39,798 nucleotides of DNA from Acidimicrobiia bacterium (GTDB taxonomy: Bacteria > Actinomycetota > Acidimicrobiia > Acidimicrobiales > Aldehydirespiratoraceae), in assembly GCA_024421095.1 (NCBI GenBank), contig JAHQYM010000013.1, positions 1 through 39,798 on the forward strand, read 5' to 3'. Positions 20,175 to 28,911 of the stretch are shown here, one piece after another. How positions within the stretch are numbered: the stretch's first letter is position 1; each line of letters opens with the position of its first letter. The position numbers were made by a program, and so were the translations under genes. Under the pieces are notes generated by a model. The model worked only from the letters and a program-made list of their open reading frames with translations. It ran no database searches and was not told the DNA's origin.

Positions 20175-20526
20175 CAAGTGCCAACGCCGCGGCGCGCACG
20201 GGGCGCAGGTCAAGCAACCACCAACGGTAGTTGCCTTCAACTTTCAGCGCGCCATTCATGTAGCCGGCATCAACTGACAGTTCTCCAGACAAGATGGCGA
20301 GTGCATCGCCATAAGCGCACGACACGGTGACATCGGCCTTGCCTGACCTGCCCAAATCGAGCGCCGTAATTTCGCCTGCAGTTACAGTCACATAAAACGT
20401 CAACAGCTTCAGCGGCGAACCGCTAATCACATATTGAACCACGCCAGCAACATCACTAGCCTCAGCCCGCACACCAACTAGTAGCGACTGAACCTCAGCA
20501 AGCCAATCTGCGGCGGAAATTTGCAT
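20128..20526 (-). CDS. SCP2 sterol-transfer-like domain protein
   Basis: 132 residues, a single SCP2-type alpha/beta fold without signal peptide. The recognisable part is the second half: DALAILSGELSVDAGYMNG followed by LKVEGN, which matches the SCP2 pattern of a helix, then a M-G-x-LK-x-EG strand. Such domains form a hydrophobic tunnel for lipids or other apolar ligands; in actinobacteria many are linked to mycothiol-dependent enzymes. The ATG overlaps the mca stop by one base (TAATG), so it is translated from the same message. The ligand is unknown; a partner role to Mca is inference only. Confidence 0.8.
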   Translation of the reverse strand: MQISAADWLAEVQSLLVGVRAEASDVAGVVQYVISGSPLKLLTFYVTVTAGEITALDLGRSGKADVTVSCAYGDALAILSGELSVDAGYMNGALKVEGNYRWWLLDLRPVRAAALALAKDLSVAGHAMSQNQ

Positions 20527-21401
20527 TAAGCTGCGGGGTCTTCGGGTTTGAGACCCTCAAAGAGGTCGGTCTCGCTTGGTTGCACACCATTCCATTTGGG
20601 GTGAGCCAAGCGATAGTCGTCTAGTGGATGGAGCGCTGACTCGACCTCAGCCGGTAAACCAAACCAGAACGGGGAAGCGGGGTCTATCTGTGAGGCGTGA
20701 GCTAGTAGTCCGGCTCGGCGCACTTCGCTGAAGTCGTCCACCGCGATCTTGGTAGTGATCTTGTGGTCGGTATTGGGCTGCTCAAACCAACGTTCATCAA
20801 AGGGAGACTCTAAACCAAGGTCGAGAAACGCTTGATGCCTAGCACTTATCCGAGCGTGTGACCAAGTTGAGTAGTAAACCTTGGCAACCGACCAAGGCGC
20901 ACCGAGGTCTTGGCGATGTGTACTGTCGGCGGCCAGTTCGACTGCTGGTTGGGTAATGTCGTGAACCCTTAAATGATCGGGGTGTTGATATAACCCCTGC
21001 TCATCGGGGTAGGTAATGACCACATGTGGTTGCTCCGCACGCAAAAGTTCCACCAAAGCATCGACCACTTCCGCGAAAGGTGCCGCCGCGAAACAATCAG
21101 GATGCGAGTTGGCTTCACTATCGGCCATACCAGAATCTCTGTAGCCAAGCATATGCACGGTTTCATAACCAATGATCTTGGCTGCTTTCTGAAGTTCCTC
21201 AAAACGCACTGCGGCCAGGTTTTCACGCACTTCGGGGCGGTCCATTGCTGGGTTGAGGATCTCTCCTTCTTCGCCGCCAGTGCAGCAAACCAAAACCGTA
21301 TGCACGCCCATAGACCTGTATTTGGCGATTGTTGCTGGGCCTTTTGAGGCTTCGTCATCTGGGTGCGCGTGAACTGTGAGCAGGCGAAAAGAACTGTGCA
21401 T
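20526..21401 (-). CDS. mca: Mycothiol S-conjugate amidase
   Basis: 291 residues of the PIG-L/LmbE deacetylase fold. Zinc ligands His13 and Asp16 in VHAHPDDEASKG, catalytic Asp15, and His143 in QHPDH are all present. The DDEASKG-ATIAKY and GEEGEILNPAMDRPEV phrases separate Mca from its paralogue MshB. Mca cleaves mycothiol-toxin conjugates to GlcN-Ins and a mercapturic acid that is exported. Its presence says the host makes mycothiol, an actinobacterial trait. The start at 21401 lies seven bases after TAGCTT on the minus strand and has no Shine-Dalgarno sequence, consistent with a leaderless message. It is coupled to the downstream SCP2-like gene. Confidence 0.93.
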   Translation of the reverse strand: MHSSFRLLTVHAHPDDEASKGPATIAKYRSMGVHTVLVCCTGGEEGEILNPAMDRPEVRENLAAVRFEELQKAAKIIGYETVHMLGYRDSGMADSEANSHPDCFAAAPFAEVVDALVELLRAEQPHVVITYPDEQGLYQHPDHLRVHDITQPAVELAADSTHRQDLGAPWSVAKVYYSTWSHARISARHQAFLDLGLESPFDERWFEQPNTDHKITTKIAVDDFSEVRRAGLLAHASQIDPASPFWFGLPAEVESALHPLDDYRLAHPKWNGVQPSETDLFEGLKPEDPAA

Positions 21402-21408
21402 GCACTAA

Positions 21409-21414
21409 AAGCTA
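21409..21414 (-). promoter_or_regulatory. -10 box of mca (leaderless, N7)
   Basis: On the minus strand TAGCTT (TANNNT) is followed by seven bases and the ATG at 21401. It lies in the 30-bp gap between the PhoU/RCK_C gene and mca. Confidence 0.45.
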
Positions 21415-21431
21415 ACGGCTCAGAAGCCGAT

Positions 21432-22652
21432 TCAAACCGCCTCAAGTTGCATTTCACCGTCACTTTGCGGATCTATCAAACGCCATCCGCAGCGGCGCGC
21501 CAATAGTTCACGGCCTTCGGCTGGGCCGCGAGCAATGAGTTCGTCTCCAGCAACGAAACGAGCATTGCCGCGAGGCCGATAGATGTATTGTTCGCCGCGC
21601 CTGATAGCTAGTACCGTGAACCCACCCTCAATCTTGAGCCGTAAATCACGCAAACACTGCTCGTCTGCTTCGCTGCCGGCTCGCACCGGTAGCCTCGTCA
21701 CCACTTCGTCGCTGTCACCGAGTGCCAATTCCAGGATCGGATGCACATCTTGTAACCTCTCTATCAACCAAACCATGGCTTGAGCTTGATCGCCGATGTC
21801 TTCAGCGGCTTGCGAAAGATGCAGCAAACCCCGCAAAGGCGAGGGATCAACTTTTTCTGACGCGGCGCGCAACACCCACAACTCTAAACGATCTTTCATC
21901 TCATCTAGGCGGTCTTCGATATGGCGGACTTCTGCGGCCAGCCCGAGATCGTTTAGAACTAACGCTGAATAAGCCAAACCAACTGCCACTTCGCTCAAGT
22001 TTTTCATTTCCACCAGCACCGCCACAGCACGATCCAAATCTGATACAAACGGATCTTCGGGTAGTTGTGGAGGCTGCCACGAAGCCGCTCCCGCAAGTTC
22101 CCGTAAGGGTCCGATACCTTCGGGTGAACCCCGCAGGAACAACACATCACCAGGGATTAGCACCGTTTCGCCGTCTACGTCAGTAATCCACTGTTGGCGG
22201 CGCACTGCCATTACTCGCATGCCGGTTTGCACGGGTAGTTCGTGGTCTTTCAGGGGCCTATGGGTGAGCCGCGATCCCCGCGACACCAACACTCGATGGC
22301 TGACCTCAGCTGCAGTCGACAAATCAGCTACCAGTTCTGCGGGGATACCGAGTTTGTGGGTGACGATGCGGGCGATGTCTACCGCATCGTTGGCGATACG
22401 TTCAATGGCGGAAATCACTTGCAGCACCGAAGACATGCCATCGGCTTCGCGAGGGTTGCGCACTGCCATCACGCACACCCCACGCATGTCGTGAACGAGA
22501 TGGCTCATTTCTTCTTCAAGGTCGGCGATTTCTTCGGCCATATCTGGGTCACCGAAGAACAACGCCGCGTAAGCTAGATCGACCATTAGTTCAGATTTGT
22601 CTTTAGCGTTGGCGAGCATTTCACGTAGGTTGCGCGGCCGATCGTCGGTCAC
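21432..22652 (-). CDS. Duplicated PhoU-RCK_C (TrkA-C) regulatory protein
   Basis: 406 soluble residues built as an internal duplication. PhoU-like helical domain 1 covers about 10-120 (DLAYAALFFGDPDMAEEIADL); an RCK_C/TrkA-C domain follows at about 128-205 (LPVQTGMRVMAVRRQQW, VLIPGDVLFLRGSPEG); PhoU domain 2 at about 210-320 (VGLAYSALVLNDLGLAAEV); a second RCK_C at about 325-400 (LKIEGGFTVLAIRRGEQYI, GDELIARG). RCK_C domains bind small ligands and gate ion transporters. The gene follows an MgtE/SLC41-like transporter on the same strand with a 65-bp gap, and such PhoU-RCK_C proteins are often its partners, so it probably controls that transporter (inference). The GTG start at 22652 has AAAGGA seven bases upstream. 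Confidence 0.85.
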   Translation of the reverse strand: MTDDRPRNLREMLANAKDKSELMVDLAYAALFFGDPDMAEEIADLEEEMSHLVHDMRGVCVMAVRNPREADGMSSVLQVISAIERIANDAVDIARIVTHKLGIPAELVADLSTAAEVSHRVLVSRGSRLTHRPLKDHELPVQTGMRVMAVRRQQWITDVDGETVLIPGDVLFLRGSPEGIGPLRELAGAASWQPPQLPEDPFVSDLDRAVAVLVEMKNLSEVAVGLAYSALVLNDLGLAAEVRHIEDRLDEMKDRLELWVLRAASEKVDPSPLRGLLHLSQAAEDIGDQAQAMVWLIERLQDVHPILELALGDSDEVVTRLPVRAGSEADEQCLRDLRLKIEGGFTVLAIRRGEQYIYRPRGNARFVAGDELIARGPAEGRELLARRCGWRLIDPQSDGEMQLEAV

Positions 22653-22717
22653 TTTGTGTTCCTTTCTCTAACGGATATTTTTGGTTCAGTATTCGTTTGT
22701 GTAGCGGCTTGCATAGT

Positions 22718-24037
22718 TCAACCAAGTCCCAACATCACTAAAGCTAATATCAGCGTGAACGCGCCCACAAAATCAAGCGCTGAGGTCACCATCGGGATGC
22801 CATGGGTGTCGGGGTCAAGCCCAAACCGGACCGCGATAATCGTTGCATAATAGGCCACGATTACGACACAAACTGTGGCAAAAAGTCCACCAACCAAGGC
22901 GACTGCCAGCAAATTGAAAACGCCGGGACTCGCTTGGTTAAAAAGCATCCCACCTGACTGAGCGACCAAGGCCGTGATCGCAAACACCGGAATAGACAAA
23001 GCAAAGATCATGGCGATATCAGCCCCAGACGATCCTTTCGGAACAGTACCAGGTTGCAGCAAGCCTAAATGCAGCTTCGTAGAAAGACGACTTGAGAGCA
23101 CCCCACCTAGCCCACCTGCCGTCCCCAAAAACCCTGGTAATAACACCAATAAAACTGGATACTCAAGCAGGCTGTCGAGCCTTTTTTCGATGCTTATGCC
23201 AGCGATCAAATCAAACAAAGCAGCCAAAGTAAGCACCGGAATTGACTCGCGCACAATCGACTTCAACAGTTTATGGTCAGCCAGCAACGACCACAGGGCG
23301 CTACCGGTCGCCAGCAACGCAACCACCCAAGCGGTTAGCGCGGTAAACACTTCGATGCCCGCAAGTTGCGCGGCCAAGAGCAATGCCGGCAAGCTCATCA
23401 GGTCGCTCGCAGCGGTAACCAAAGGCGAAACCACATTGTCTAAATCCCAGCCGTAACGCCCCGCCCCGCTCGCCAACAACAAAGTAATTGCCAGCATAAA
23501 GAGCGAAGCAAGCACACCCCCAATCGTAGAAACCACAACAAAGTCAGCCAAAGTCATAGTCGGTGAAATCGAAAAAACGATTGCTGCTCCTTTGGCCAAA
23601 ACCGCGATAACCACTGAAATCGCCAAGCTCAATAGCATCGCCGCCGCAGTATTTTGGCCAACCATCGAATCCAAGCGAGCGCTTATTTGAAAAGTGCCCG
23701 CATGAATGCTGGTACCCAACCTGCTACCCAATGCACCAAATATGTTTCCTTTCAACGCCAACGCCGCAGGCACTAACAACAATAACCCGGGGAGTTCTTC
23801 TAGGGTGTCGGTAGTGCTCGCTAACGTCACGCCAGCAACAACGCTCGTAGTTGCAGAGATGACTAGAGCCAGAAAGCTATCACGGTAGGCGCGGTGATCT
23901 TGGCCGACAATCACCTGCCAGCGGTATATACGTCGAAAATGACGGCCTAGCATCACCGTAGTTTGCTGGCTCGGGCCGTGTTGTTGTGGCGGGCCGTATT
24001 GCTGTGGCGAAGAGTTATTCGTACCAACCCGAACCAA
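22718..24037 (-). CDS. MgtE/SLC41-like divalent cation transporter
   Basis: 439 residues, two MgtE-type membrane halves with about ten spans. Each half has the family's paired signatures: VPAALALKGNIFGALGSRLG and GWDLDNVVSPLVTAASD in the first; LPGFLGTAGGLGGVLSSRLS and GLDPDTHGIPMVTSALD in the second. The conserved Asp and Pro of D-x-D-N/T-x-x-x-P-x-VT line the ion path. The cytoplasmic N and CBS domains of classical MgtE are absent, as in SLC41 proteins; the PhoU-RCK_C protein may stand in for them. The longest frame starts with TTG at 24037, 23 bp inside the lipoprotein gene, and adds a Gln/Pro-rich N-terminus. An ATG at 23953 (MLGRHFRRI) is the other likely start. Confidence 0.87.
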   Translation of the reverse strand: MVRVGTNNSSPQQYGPPQQHGPSQQTTVMLGRHFRRIYRWQVIVGQDHRAYRDSFLALVISATTSVVAGVTLASTTDTLEELPGLLLLVPAALALKGNIFGALGSRLGTSIHAGTFQISARLDSMVGQNTAAAMLLSLAISVVIAVLAKGAAIVFSISPTMTLADFVVVSTIGGVLASLFMLAITLLLASGAGRYGWDLDNVVSPLVTAASDLMSLPALLLAAQLAGIEVFTALTAWVVALLATGSALWSLLADHKLLKSIVRESIPVLTLAALFDLIAGISIEKRLDSLLEYPVLLVLLPGFLGTAGGLGGVLSSRLSTKLHLGLLQPGTVPKGSSGADIAMIFALSIPVFAITALVAQSGGMLFNQASPGVFNLLAVALVGGLFATVCVVIVAYYATIIAVRFGLDPDTHGIPMVTSALDFVGAFTLILALVMLGLG

Positions 24038-24479
24038 AAACCAATCCGTCGTGACGGACCGCCCAAGCGTGTTTCAATGTGGGCGTACCAGTACGCGGGT
24101 TAGTGAAGAAATAATCTACCCAGATTCCGTTTTCGTCCGCCGCGACTAGTTCTTTACCGTAGGGTTTGCCGTTAATGTCGGTTCGGGCCGCGGTGGAGGT
24201 TCCAACCAAGTCGGGCCGATTGGGGTTAACCACGGAATAGTCACCTTCCAAAACAAACACATACCATGATCCGTTGACGCTATCCGGTGAACTAAGATAT
24301 TCGAATGCTGTATCTCGCCCATCAGTATCGTATCGCTCTATGGCTTGCTGAACAAGATACTTCGTGTATTCCTCAGGAGGTGAAGCAATCTCGGGTTCGT
24401 TGTTGCCGCAGGCTGGGAGCAACCCCAAAGCCAACGCCGCAACAGCAAGTATCACAAGAGTATGGCGTGAACGCATCAT
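24015..24479 (-). CDS. Cache-domain-like lipoprotein
   Basis: 154 residues. A signal peptide ends at LLPAC with lipidated Cys24. The mature part resembles a single small Cache-type sensor domain: a helix (LVQQAIERYDTDGRDTAFEY), then SWYVFVLEGDYSVVNPN, a central K-P-Y-G-KEL turn, and a C-terminal HAWAVRHDGLVFGSGWYE. Cache domains bind small extracellular ligands. It is coupled by a 23-bp overlap to the MgtE/SLC41-like transporter, suggesting the two work together at the cell surface. The start has GGAAGG just upstream and two adjacent ATGs (24479, 24476). Domain assignment is by pattern and not certain. Confidence 0.75.
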   Translation of the reverse strand: MMRSRHTLVILAVAALALGLLPACGNNEPEIASPPEEYTKYLVQQAIERYDTDGRDTAFEYLSSPDSVNGSWYVFVLEGDYSVVNPNRPDLVGTSTAARTDINGKPYGKELVAADENGIWVDYFFTNPRTGTPTLKHAWAVRHDGLVFGSGWYE

Positions 24480-24549
24480 GGCCTTCCGTTTCTATGTAGC
24501 TTGACAATCAACTCAGATTCATTATTGAACTATTAGGATAACAAAACAC

Positions 24550-25638
24550 TCAGCGTAGACGATGAAAAATCCTTGGCCGACGCACCTCGATAGGCCGGTC
24601 TGAACACCATGTTGCTTTGGGCGCTCCAAGCCAAGAAGCAAGCGACAGCAGTGGACGATCGTAGTTGACTCGCCAACCTGCGAAGTCACGCCACGCTTGT
24701 TGCTGGTCGGCCACGACCGGCATACCACTTGATTGAAATTGCACATAGACATCGTCGAACTCAGCTTGGGTAATCGATATGGGGTCATCTGGTGAAGGAT
24801 CAGGGTCGTACTCAAAACCGAAATAGTCGCAAATGCGTCGCAGTGACAAAGTGCCGGTGCGGATCATCAACTGTGCACGCGGGTCGGTTGGTACCGCCAA
24901 CACCGAAGAGTAAAGCGATGCCGAATCAAGCACCGAACCCGCACACGTGATCCATGACCGCTGCGGCACCTGCGAACGGAAATAAACCAAGATCGGGAAA
25001 CTGGTGTGACTTTCTTCTATCTCCGCAAACCAATCTTCCCATTCATACCAAGTATGCATCATGGTATCTAGCGAGCCGACTTGATGGCGCCGCAACAGCA
25101 CCGCCGCCGGGCCAACAGCGCTATACACACCCATGGAGCGCAAATCCCATTTCGCGACTGCGGTTTCTCGCTTCGAAAAAGCCGCGTAAATCGTCGGCAA
25201 GAAACTAATCAAGAGAGCGACCAAACCGAGGCCAACGATCCCTTCAGCGATTTCCACAGCTAGCGTGGGAAAATCATTGGTGCTGCGGAACCCGAGCGTG
25301 GTGAGCGAGGAACCCGACAACACTACTGCGTCTTGATAGGGACGAACCCCGAGCGCCCAAAACACCCCCGAGCAACCAAGTATCACACCACAGGCCCAGA
25401 CAAATGGAAACGTCATAAGAGCTACTGGAGCGAAACGAGCTCTCACCGCTTCAGCTTTGTTCCAATCACCTCGGCGGTTCGCTACCCAGTTGAACACTTG
25501 CCGTAAGCTCAAGACCGTGGCATTAGCAAGGAAGGATTGTTCGCCCCGCGGCACCACCACAGTACGAATGGCCGACCCCAAAGTGGCAAGAGCAACCAAA
25601 CCACCCAAAACCCCGATGATTACCCGCACAACGATCAC
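24550..25638 (-). CDS. Ion-channel-like membrane protein (K+-channel pore-like)
   Basis: 362 residues. Membrane segments are seen at about 4-24, 73-95 and 128-150. Between the second and third lies SGSSLTTLGFRSTNDFP, which looks like the pore loop of two-helix K+ channels, with TLGF in place of the usual TVGYG filter. About 200 soluble residues follow, ending in a basic tail; they hold no RCK Rossmann motif that I recognise. Function: probably a cation channel or channel-derived protein; the altered filter makes ion selectivity uncertain. The GTG at 25638 lies six bases after TAAACT on the minus strand, so the message is likely leaderless. It diverges from the peptide export operon with a 73-bp shared promoter region. 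Confidence 0.65.
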   Translation of the reverse strand: MIVVRVIIGVLGGLVALATLGSAIRTVVVPRGEQSFLANATVLSLRQVFNWVANRRGDWNKAEAVRARFAPVALMTFPFVWACGVILGCSGVFWALGVRPYQDAVVLSGSSLTTLGFRSTNDFPTLAVEIAEGIVGLGLVALLISFLPTIYAAFSKRETAVAKWDLRSMGVYSAVGPAAVLLRRHQVGSLDTMMHTWYEWEDWFAEIEESHTSFPILVYFRSQVPQRSWITCAGSVLDSASLYSSVLAVPTDPRAQLMIRTGTLSLRRICDYFGFEYDPDPSPDDPISITQAEFDDVYVQFQSSGMPVVADQQQAWRDFAGWRVNYDRPLLSLASWLGAPKATWCSDRPIEVRRPRIFHRLR

Positions 25639-25644
25639 GAAACA

Positions 25645-25650
25645 AGTTTA
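25645..25650 (-). promoter_or_regulatory. -10 box of the channel-like gene (leaderless, N6)
   Basis: On the minus strand TAAACT (TANNNT) is followed by six bases and the GTG at 25638. Confidence 0.5.
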
Positions 25651-25683
25651 GTTCCGCAAGCGCAGTAATGTAGCCTAGTCTTG

Positions 25684-25725
25684 ATGTTGTTTCACTCAGG
25701 CGCAGGCTGCTATGACGCAACGTAA
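25684..25725 (+). other. Possible 13-codon leader ORF overlapping the HlyD-like start
   Basis: ATG at 25684 opens MLFHSGAGCYDAT and ends in TAA at 25723-25725, overlapping the next gene's ATG (25712) in another frame. TAGCCT lies seven bases before it, as in the leaderless genes of this window. The HlyD-like gene has no clear Shine-Dalgarno sequence, so translation could be coupled to this leader. Such a short frame can arise by chance. Confidence 0.3.
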
Positions 25726-26599
25726 AAAGTTGTTCCGCGAGGAAGCATTCAAGAGGCGGGGTCAAGCCGAACCGATCAACGGGCTGTTGCGCGTCACCGC
25801 ACCTCACGAATGGTTGATCGTGGGCGTTCTTGGATTAGCCGTTCTGGGTCTATTGGCATGGAGTTTCTTCGGCCGAATCGACCGCAGCCTTTCCACAAAT
25901 TGCATCTTGGCAACTCCCGGTGAACGTGTCGCGGTTGTCGCCGACTCAGCGGGCACAGTGCTAGATGTGCTAGTCGACACTGGCGATCAGGTGAGCGCCG
26001 GGCAACCCATCGCTCAGGTCAGAACCGCAGATTTGGCGCGGCGCACAGCGCTCGCCCGAGCCCATTTGGCCACCCTTGAAGTCAGTGACAAACCCGAGTC
26101 GGCAGCACTCGAAACCGCCCACGCGGAACTGCAACAACTCGAGGCGCTGCAAGCATCTGGGGAACCAATCGTGAGTCCATATAACGGTGAAATAGTCGCC
26201 CATTGGCTCACTAACGGACAACCATTGGAGCCAGGTAACTATGTCGCACTTGTGAGCACGAATAGCGACCCCGGGCTTGAGGTGTTGGCCACTGTCGGCC
26301 CGCACGAGGCACGGCAACTCAAGACCGCGATGTCGGCGCGGGTCTCGATCGGTCAAGGCGAAAGCGCTGCCAATCTTGTCTTTGATGCCACAGTCCGAGA
26401 GGTTACACCTCGTGGTTCTGTGGTGCCGAAGTGGGTAACTGGGTTCGGACTGTCGATCCCAACCGAAGGTCACTTGGTGCGTCTCAACCTCAGCGAAGAA
26501 CCGCCAGCTGCTTGGGCTGACGGCACTGCCTGCCGCGTGCGTATCGTGCTACACCAAGACAGGCCAGTGCAGTTGTTGGCTTCTCTGAGGACGTTTTAG
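25712..26599 (+). CDS. NHLM-type peptide export system, HlyD-like periplasmic adaptor
   Basis: 295 residues. A cytoplasmic N-terminus (to about 32) is followed by one membrane helix (33-53, HEWLIVGVLGLAVLGLLAW), then a biotinyl-lipoyl-like domain (GTVLDVLVDTGDQVSAGQP, 80-98), a short helical hairpin (105-150), the second lipoyl half (PYNGEIVAHWLTNGQPLEPG) and a beta-barrel-like end. This is the membrane-fusion protein of type I-like secretion. Its size, its order ahead of two ABC genes, and the two ABC proteins themselves match the NHLM (nitrile hydratase leader microcin) export cassette. It lies 17 bp upstream of the peptidase-ABC gene. No strong ribosome binding site precedes the ATG; see the leader ORF. 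Confidence 0.83.
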   Translation: MTQRKKLFREEAFKRRGQAEPINGLLRVTAPHEWLIVGVLGLAVLGLLAWSFFGRIDRSLSTNCILATPGERVAVVADSAGTVLDVLVDTGDQVSAGQPIAQVRTADLARRTALARAHLATLEVSDKPESAALETAHAELQQLEALQASGEPIVSPYNGEIVAHWLTNGQPLEPGNYVALVSTNSDPGLEVLATVGPHEARQLKTAMSARVSIGQGESAANLVFDATVREVTPRGSVVPKWVTGFGLSIPTEGHLVRLNLSEEPPAAWADGTACRVRIVLHQDRPVQLLASLRTF

Positions 26600-26616
26600 A
26601 AGTTGAGGAAGCGAGT

Positions 26617-28911
26617 TTGAATTTCGTGAAACTGTTCGCTAAGCGGCGCGCAACACGGAGAATAACCACGCCGTTGTTTCCGCAGATGGAAGCTGCTGAA
26701 TGCGCAGCGGCAAGCCTAGGGATTGTCTTGGCTCACCACCGACGCTGGGTACCTATTGAAGAGTTGCGCCGTTGTTGTAGCGTTGGCCGAGACGGCTCAA
26801 CAGCCGCGGATATCGTCAAAGGGGGGCGCGAGTTCGGGCTCAAGGTTAGCGGCTACCGACGCGACGTAGCCGAGTTGACGAACGGCAAGCTCCCCGCAAT
26901 CCTCTTTTGGGAATTCAATCATTTCCTAGTTCTTGAGGGGTACCGCCCCAAGAACAAACTCCTCAATCGCAACGCTGGCTTTTATCTGAACGACCCGGCG
27001 AACGGCCGCCGTTTGATGAACGAAGACGAATTCAGTGCGGCGTTTACGGGTGTGGTGCTTTACGCTGAGCCGACCGCCGAGTTTCGGCGTGGCGGGAAAC
27101 CGCCCGGGATCATTCGCGCTTTGTGGCCGTGGCTGCGAACCGTCCGCAGTTCGCTAGTTTACATGCTGCTAACTGGCCTGCTCCTAGCCGTTCCAGCGTT
27201 GGCTATCCCGCTACTGTTGCGCTTGTTCATTGACCACGTGCTGACTGGAAGTGAGCGTGCCTGGGGCAGCATTGTGATCGCCGCAATCGCCGCCGCCGGA
27301 GTGTTTGCGTATATCCTCACTTGGCTTCAGCAGTTTACCCTACGAAAAATCGCCGTCTCGCTTTCGGTGACCAACGCGGAACGCATGTTGTGGCGATTAT
27401 TCCGTTTACCGTCACGCTATTTCGCCCACCGTTTCGCTGGTGATCTCACCTCTCGCGTGCAAATCGTCGACAATGTAGCACAAACCTCGGCCCGCTATCT
27501 CGTGGCCATCACTATCGAATTGCTGATGAGTGTTTTGCTGTTGGCGTTGATGCTAGTTTTCGATGTGGCATTGGCGTTGATTGTTGCGGCCATAGGCATA
27601 GCCAATGTCGTTGTGATGCGCCTTTTCAACCGTTTACGAACTGACGAGAATCGGCAAGTCAAAAGAGAACAAGCCTTGTTGTTGGGGATCGGTACCGCTG
27701 GTCTGCGCGACATTGATTCGTTGCGAGCATCAGCAAGAGAAGACGACTTTTTCGTTCGCTGGAGCGGATATCAAGCTCGTGAACTCGCCTCACGTCAGAA
27801 ATTCGTTGAACTTGGTTACGTGATTGCTTCGCTACCGGCCCTGTTTTTGCTCCTCGGCAGCATCGCGGTACTTGGTTTCGGTGGCTGGCGAGTGACATCC
27901 GGCGCAATGTCCATTGGCACACTTATCGGCTTCTACATGCTTGCCAGCAACTTCTTGATTCCCATTGGCCGCTTTGTGTCTTTCGCGGACATTTTTTCAG
28001 TACTTGAAGCAGACTTGGCACGCATCAACGATGTGCTCGACGCACCCCTAGACCCGGCGCTCAACAGCGCAGCCAACGCAGACAACGCAACTCGCGAAAC
28101 CGCCAGCGAGCCAGAGACTAGAACCAAGGTTGCAACGCTCAAAGGGCGGCTACGACTCGCTGGCCAGATTGAATTACACAACGTCACGTTCGGCTACCAA
28201 GCCAATCGCGAGCCACTCATAAAAGACTTCAACTTGACTATTCAACCGGGCCAACGAGTGGCCATTATTGGTGCCACCGGTTCCGGAAAATCAACTTTAG
28301 TGCGCCTCATCAGTGGGGAATACACCCCCCAAGCCGGCGAAATTCGTTTTGATGGAGTTGCCGCCGCAGAGATACCGCGCAACGTCTTTACTGGTTCGGT
28401 AGCCGCCGTCGACCAACACATTTTTCTCTTTTCGGGCACCATACGTGACAATTTGACAATGTGGAACCCCACGGTTAGCGACCAACAGATAGTCAACGCG
28501 GCGACAGATGCATTGATCCACGAGGAGATAATGAGCCGAGTGTCGGGCTACGACTCGGTTGTGACTGAAGCAGGCCGCAACTTTAGCGGTGGCCAACGGC
28601 AGCGTCTCGAAATTGCACGCGCGTTGGTAAACAACCCATCAATATTATTCCTTGACGAGGCCAGCAGCACCCTCGACACGATCACCGAGGAACGTATCGA
28701 CGACGCGCTAAGGCGGCGCGGCTGCACCTGCGTGATCGTCGCTCACCGACTCAGCACCATACGCGATTGCGACCAGATCATTGTTTTGGATCGGGGACGC
28801 GAGGTGCAACGCGGTACCCACCACGACCTGCTCGCAGACCCCAGCGGAGCTTACCGTGCGCTTTTGGGCGCGCACGAAGCAGTCGTCCTCCAACCCAATT
28901 CGTTACCATGA
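26617..28911 (+). CDS. NHLM-type ABC exporter with C39 leader peptidase
   Basis: 764 residues in three parts. The C39 bacteriocin-processing peptidase (about 15-140) has Gln23 and the nucleophile Cys29 in PQMEAAECAAASLG, His102 in FNHFLVLEGY and Asp126 in YLNDPANG: a full triad. Six membrane helices follow (about 165-450). The ATPase holds Walker A IGATGSGKST (about 549), signature FSGGQRQRLEIA (about 655), Walker B ILFLDEA and switch VAHRLS. Such proteins cut a leader peptide after a double-Gly-type site and pump out the core. The start is the TTG at 26617 with GAGGAA six bases upstream. The gene overlaps the second ABC gene by 4 bp (ATGA). All motifs are intact, so the exporter should be functional. 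Confidence 0.92.
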   Translation: MNFVKLFAKRRATRRITTPLFPQMEAAECAAASLGIVLAHHRRWVPIEELRRCCSVGRDGSTAADIVKGGREFGLKVSGYRRDVAELTNGKLPAILFWEFNHFLVLEGYRPKNKLLNRNAGFYLNDPANGRRLMNEDEFSAAFTGVVLYAEPTAEFRRGGKPPGIIRALWPWLRTVRSSLVYMLLTGLLLAVPALAIPLLLRLFIDHVLTGSERAWGSIVIAAIAAAGVFAYILTWLQQFTLRKIAVSLSVTNAERMLWRLFRLPSRYFAHRFAGDLTSRVQIVDNVAQTSARYLVAITIELLMSVLLLALMLVFDVALALIVAAIGIANVVVMRLFNRLRTDENRQVKREQALLLGIGTAGLRDIDSLRASAREDDFFVRWSGYQARELASRQKFVELGYVIASLPALFLLLGSIAVLGFGGWRVTSGAMSIGTLIGFYMLASNFLIPIGRFVSFADIFSVLEADLARINDVLDAPLDPALNSAANADNATRETASEPETRTKVATLKGRLRLAGQIELHNVTFGYQANREPLIKDFNLTIQPGQRVAIIGATGSGKSTLVRLISGEYTPQAGEIRFDGVAAAEIPRNVFTGSVAAVDQHIFLFSGTIRDNLTMWNPTVSDQQIVNAATDALIHEEIMSRVSGYDSVVTEAGRNFSGGQRQRLEIARALVNNPSILFLDEASSTLDTITEERIDDALRRRGCTCVIVAHRLSTIRDCDQIIVLDRGREVQRGTHHDLLADPSGAYRALLGAHEAVVLQPNSLP

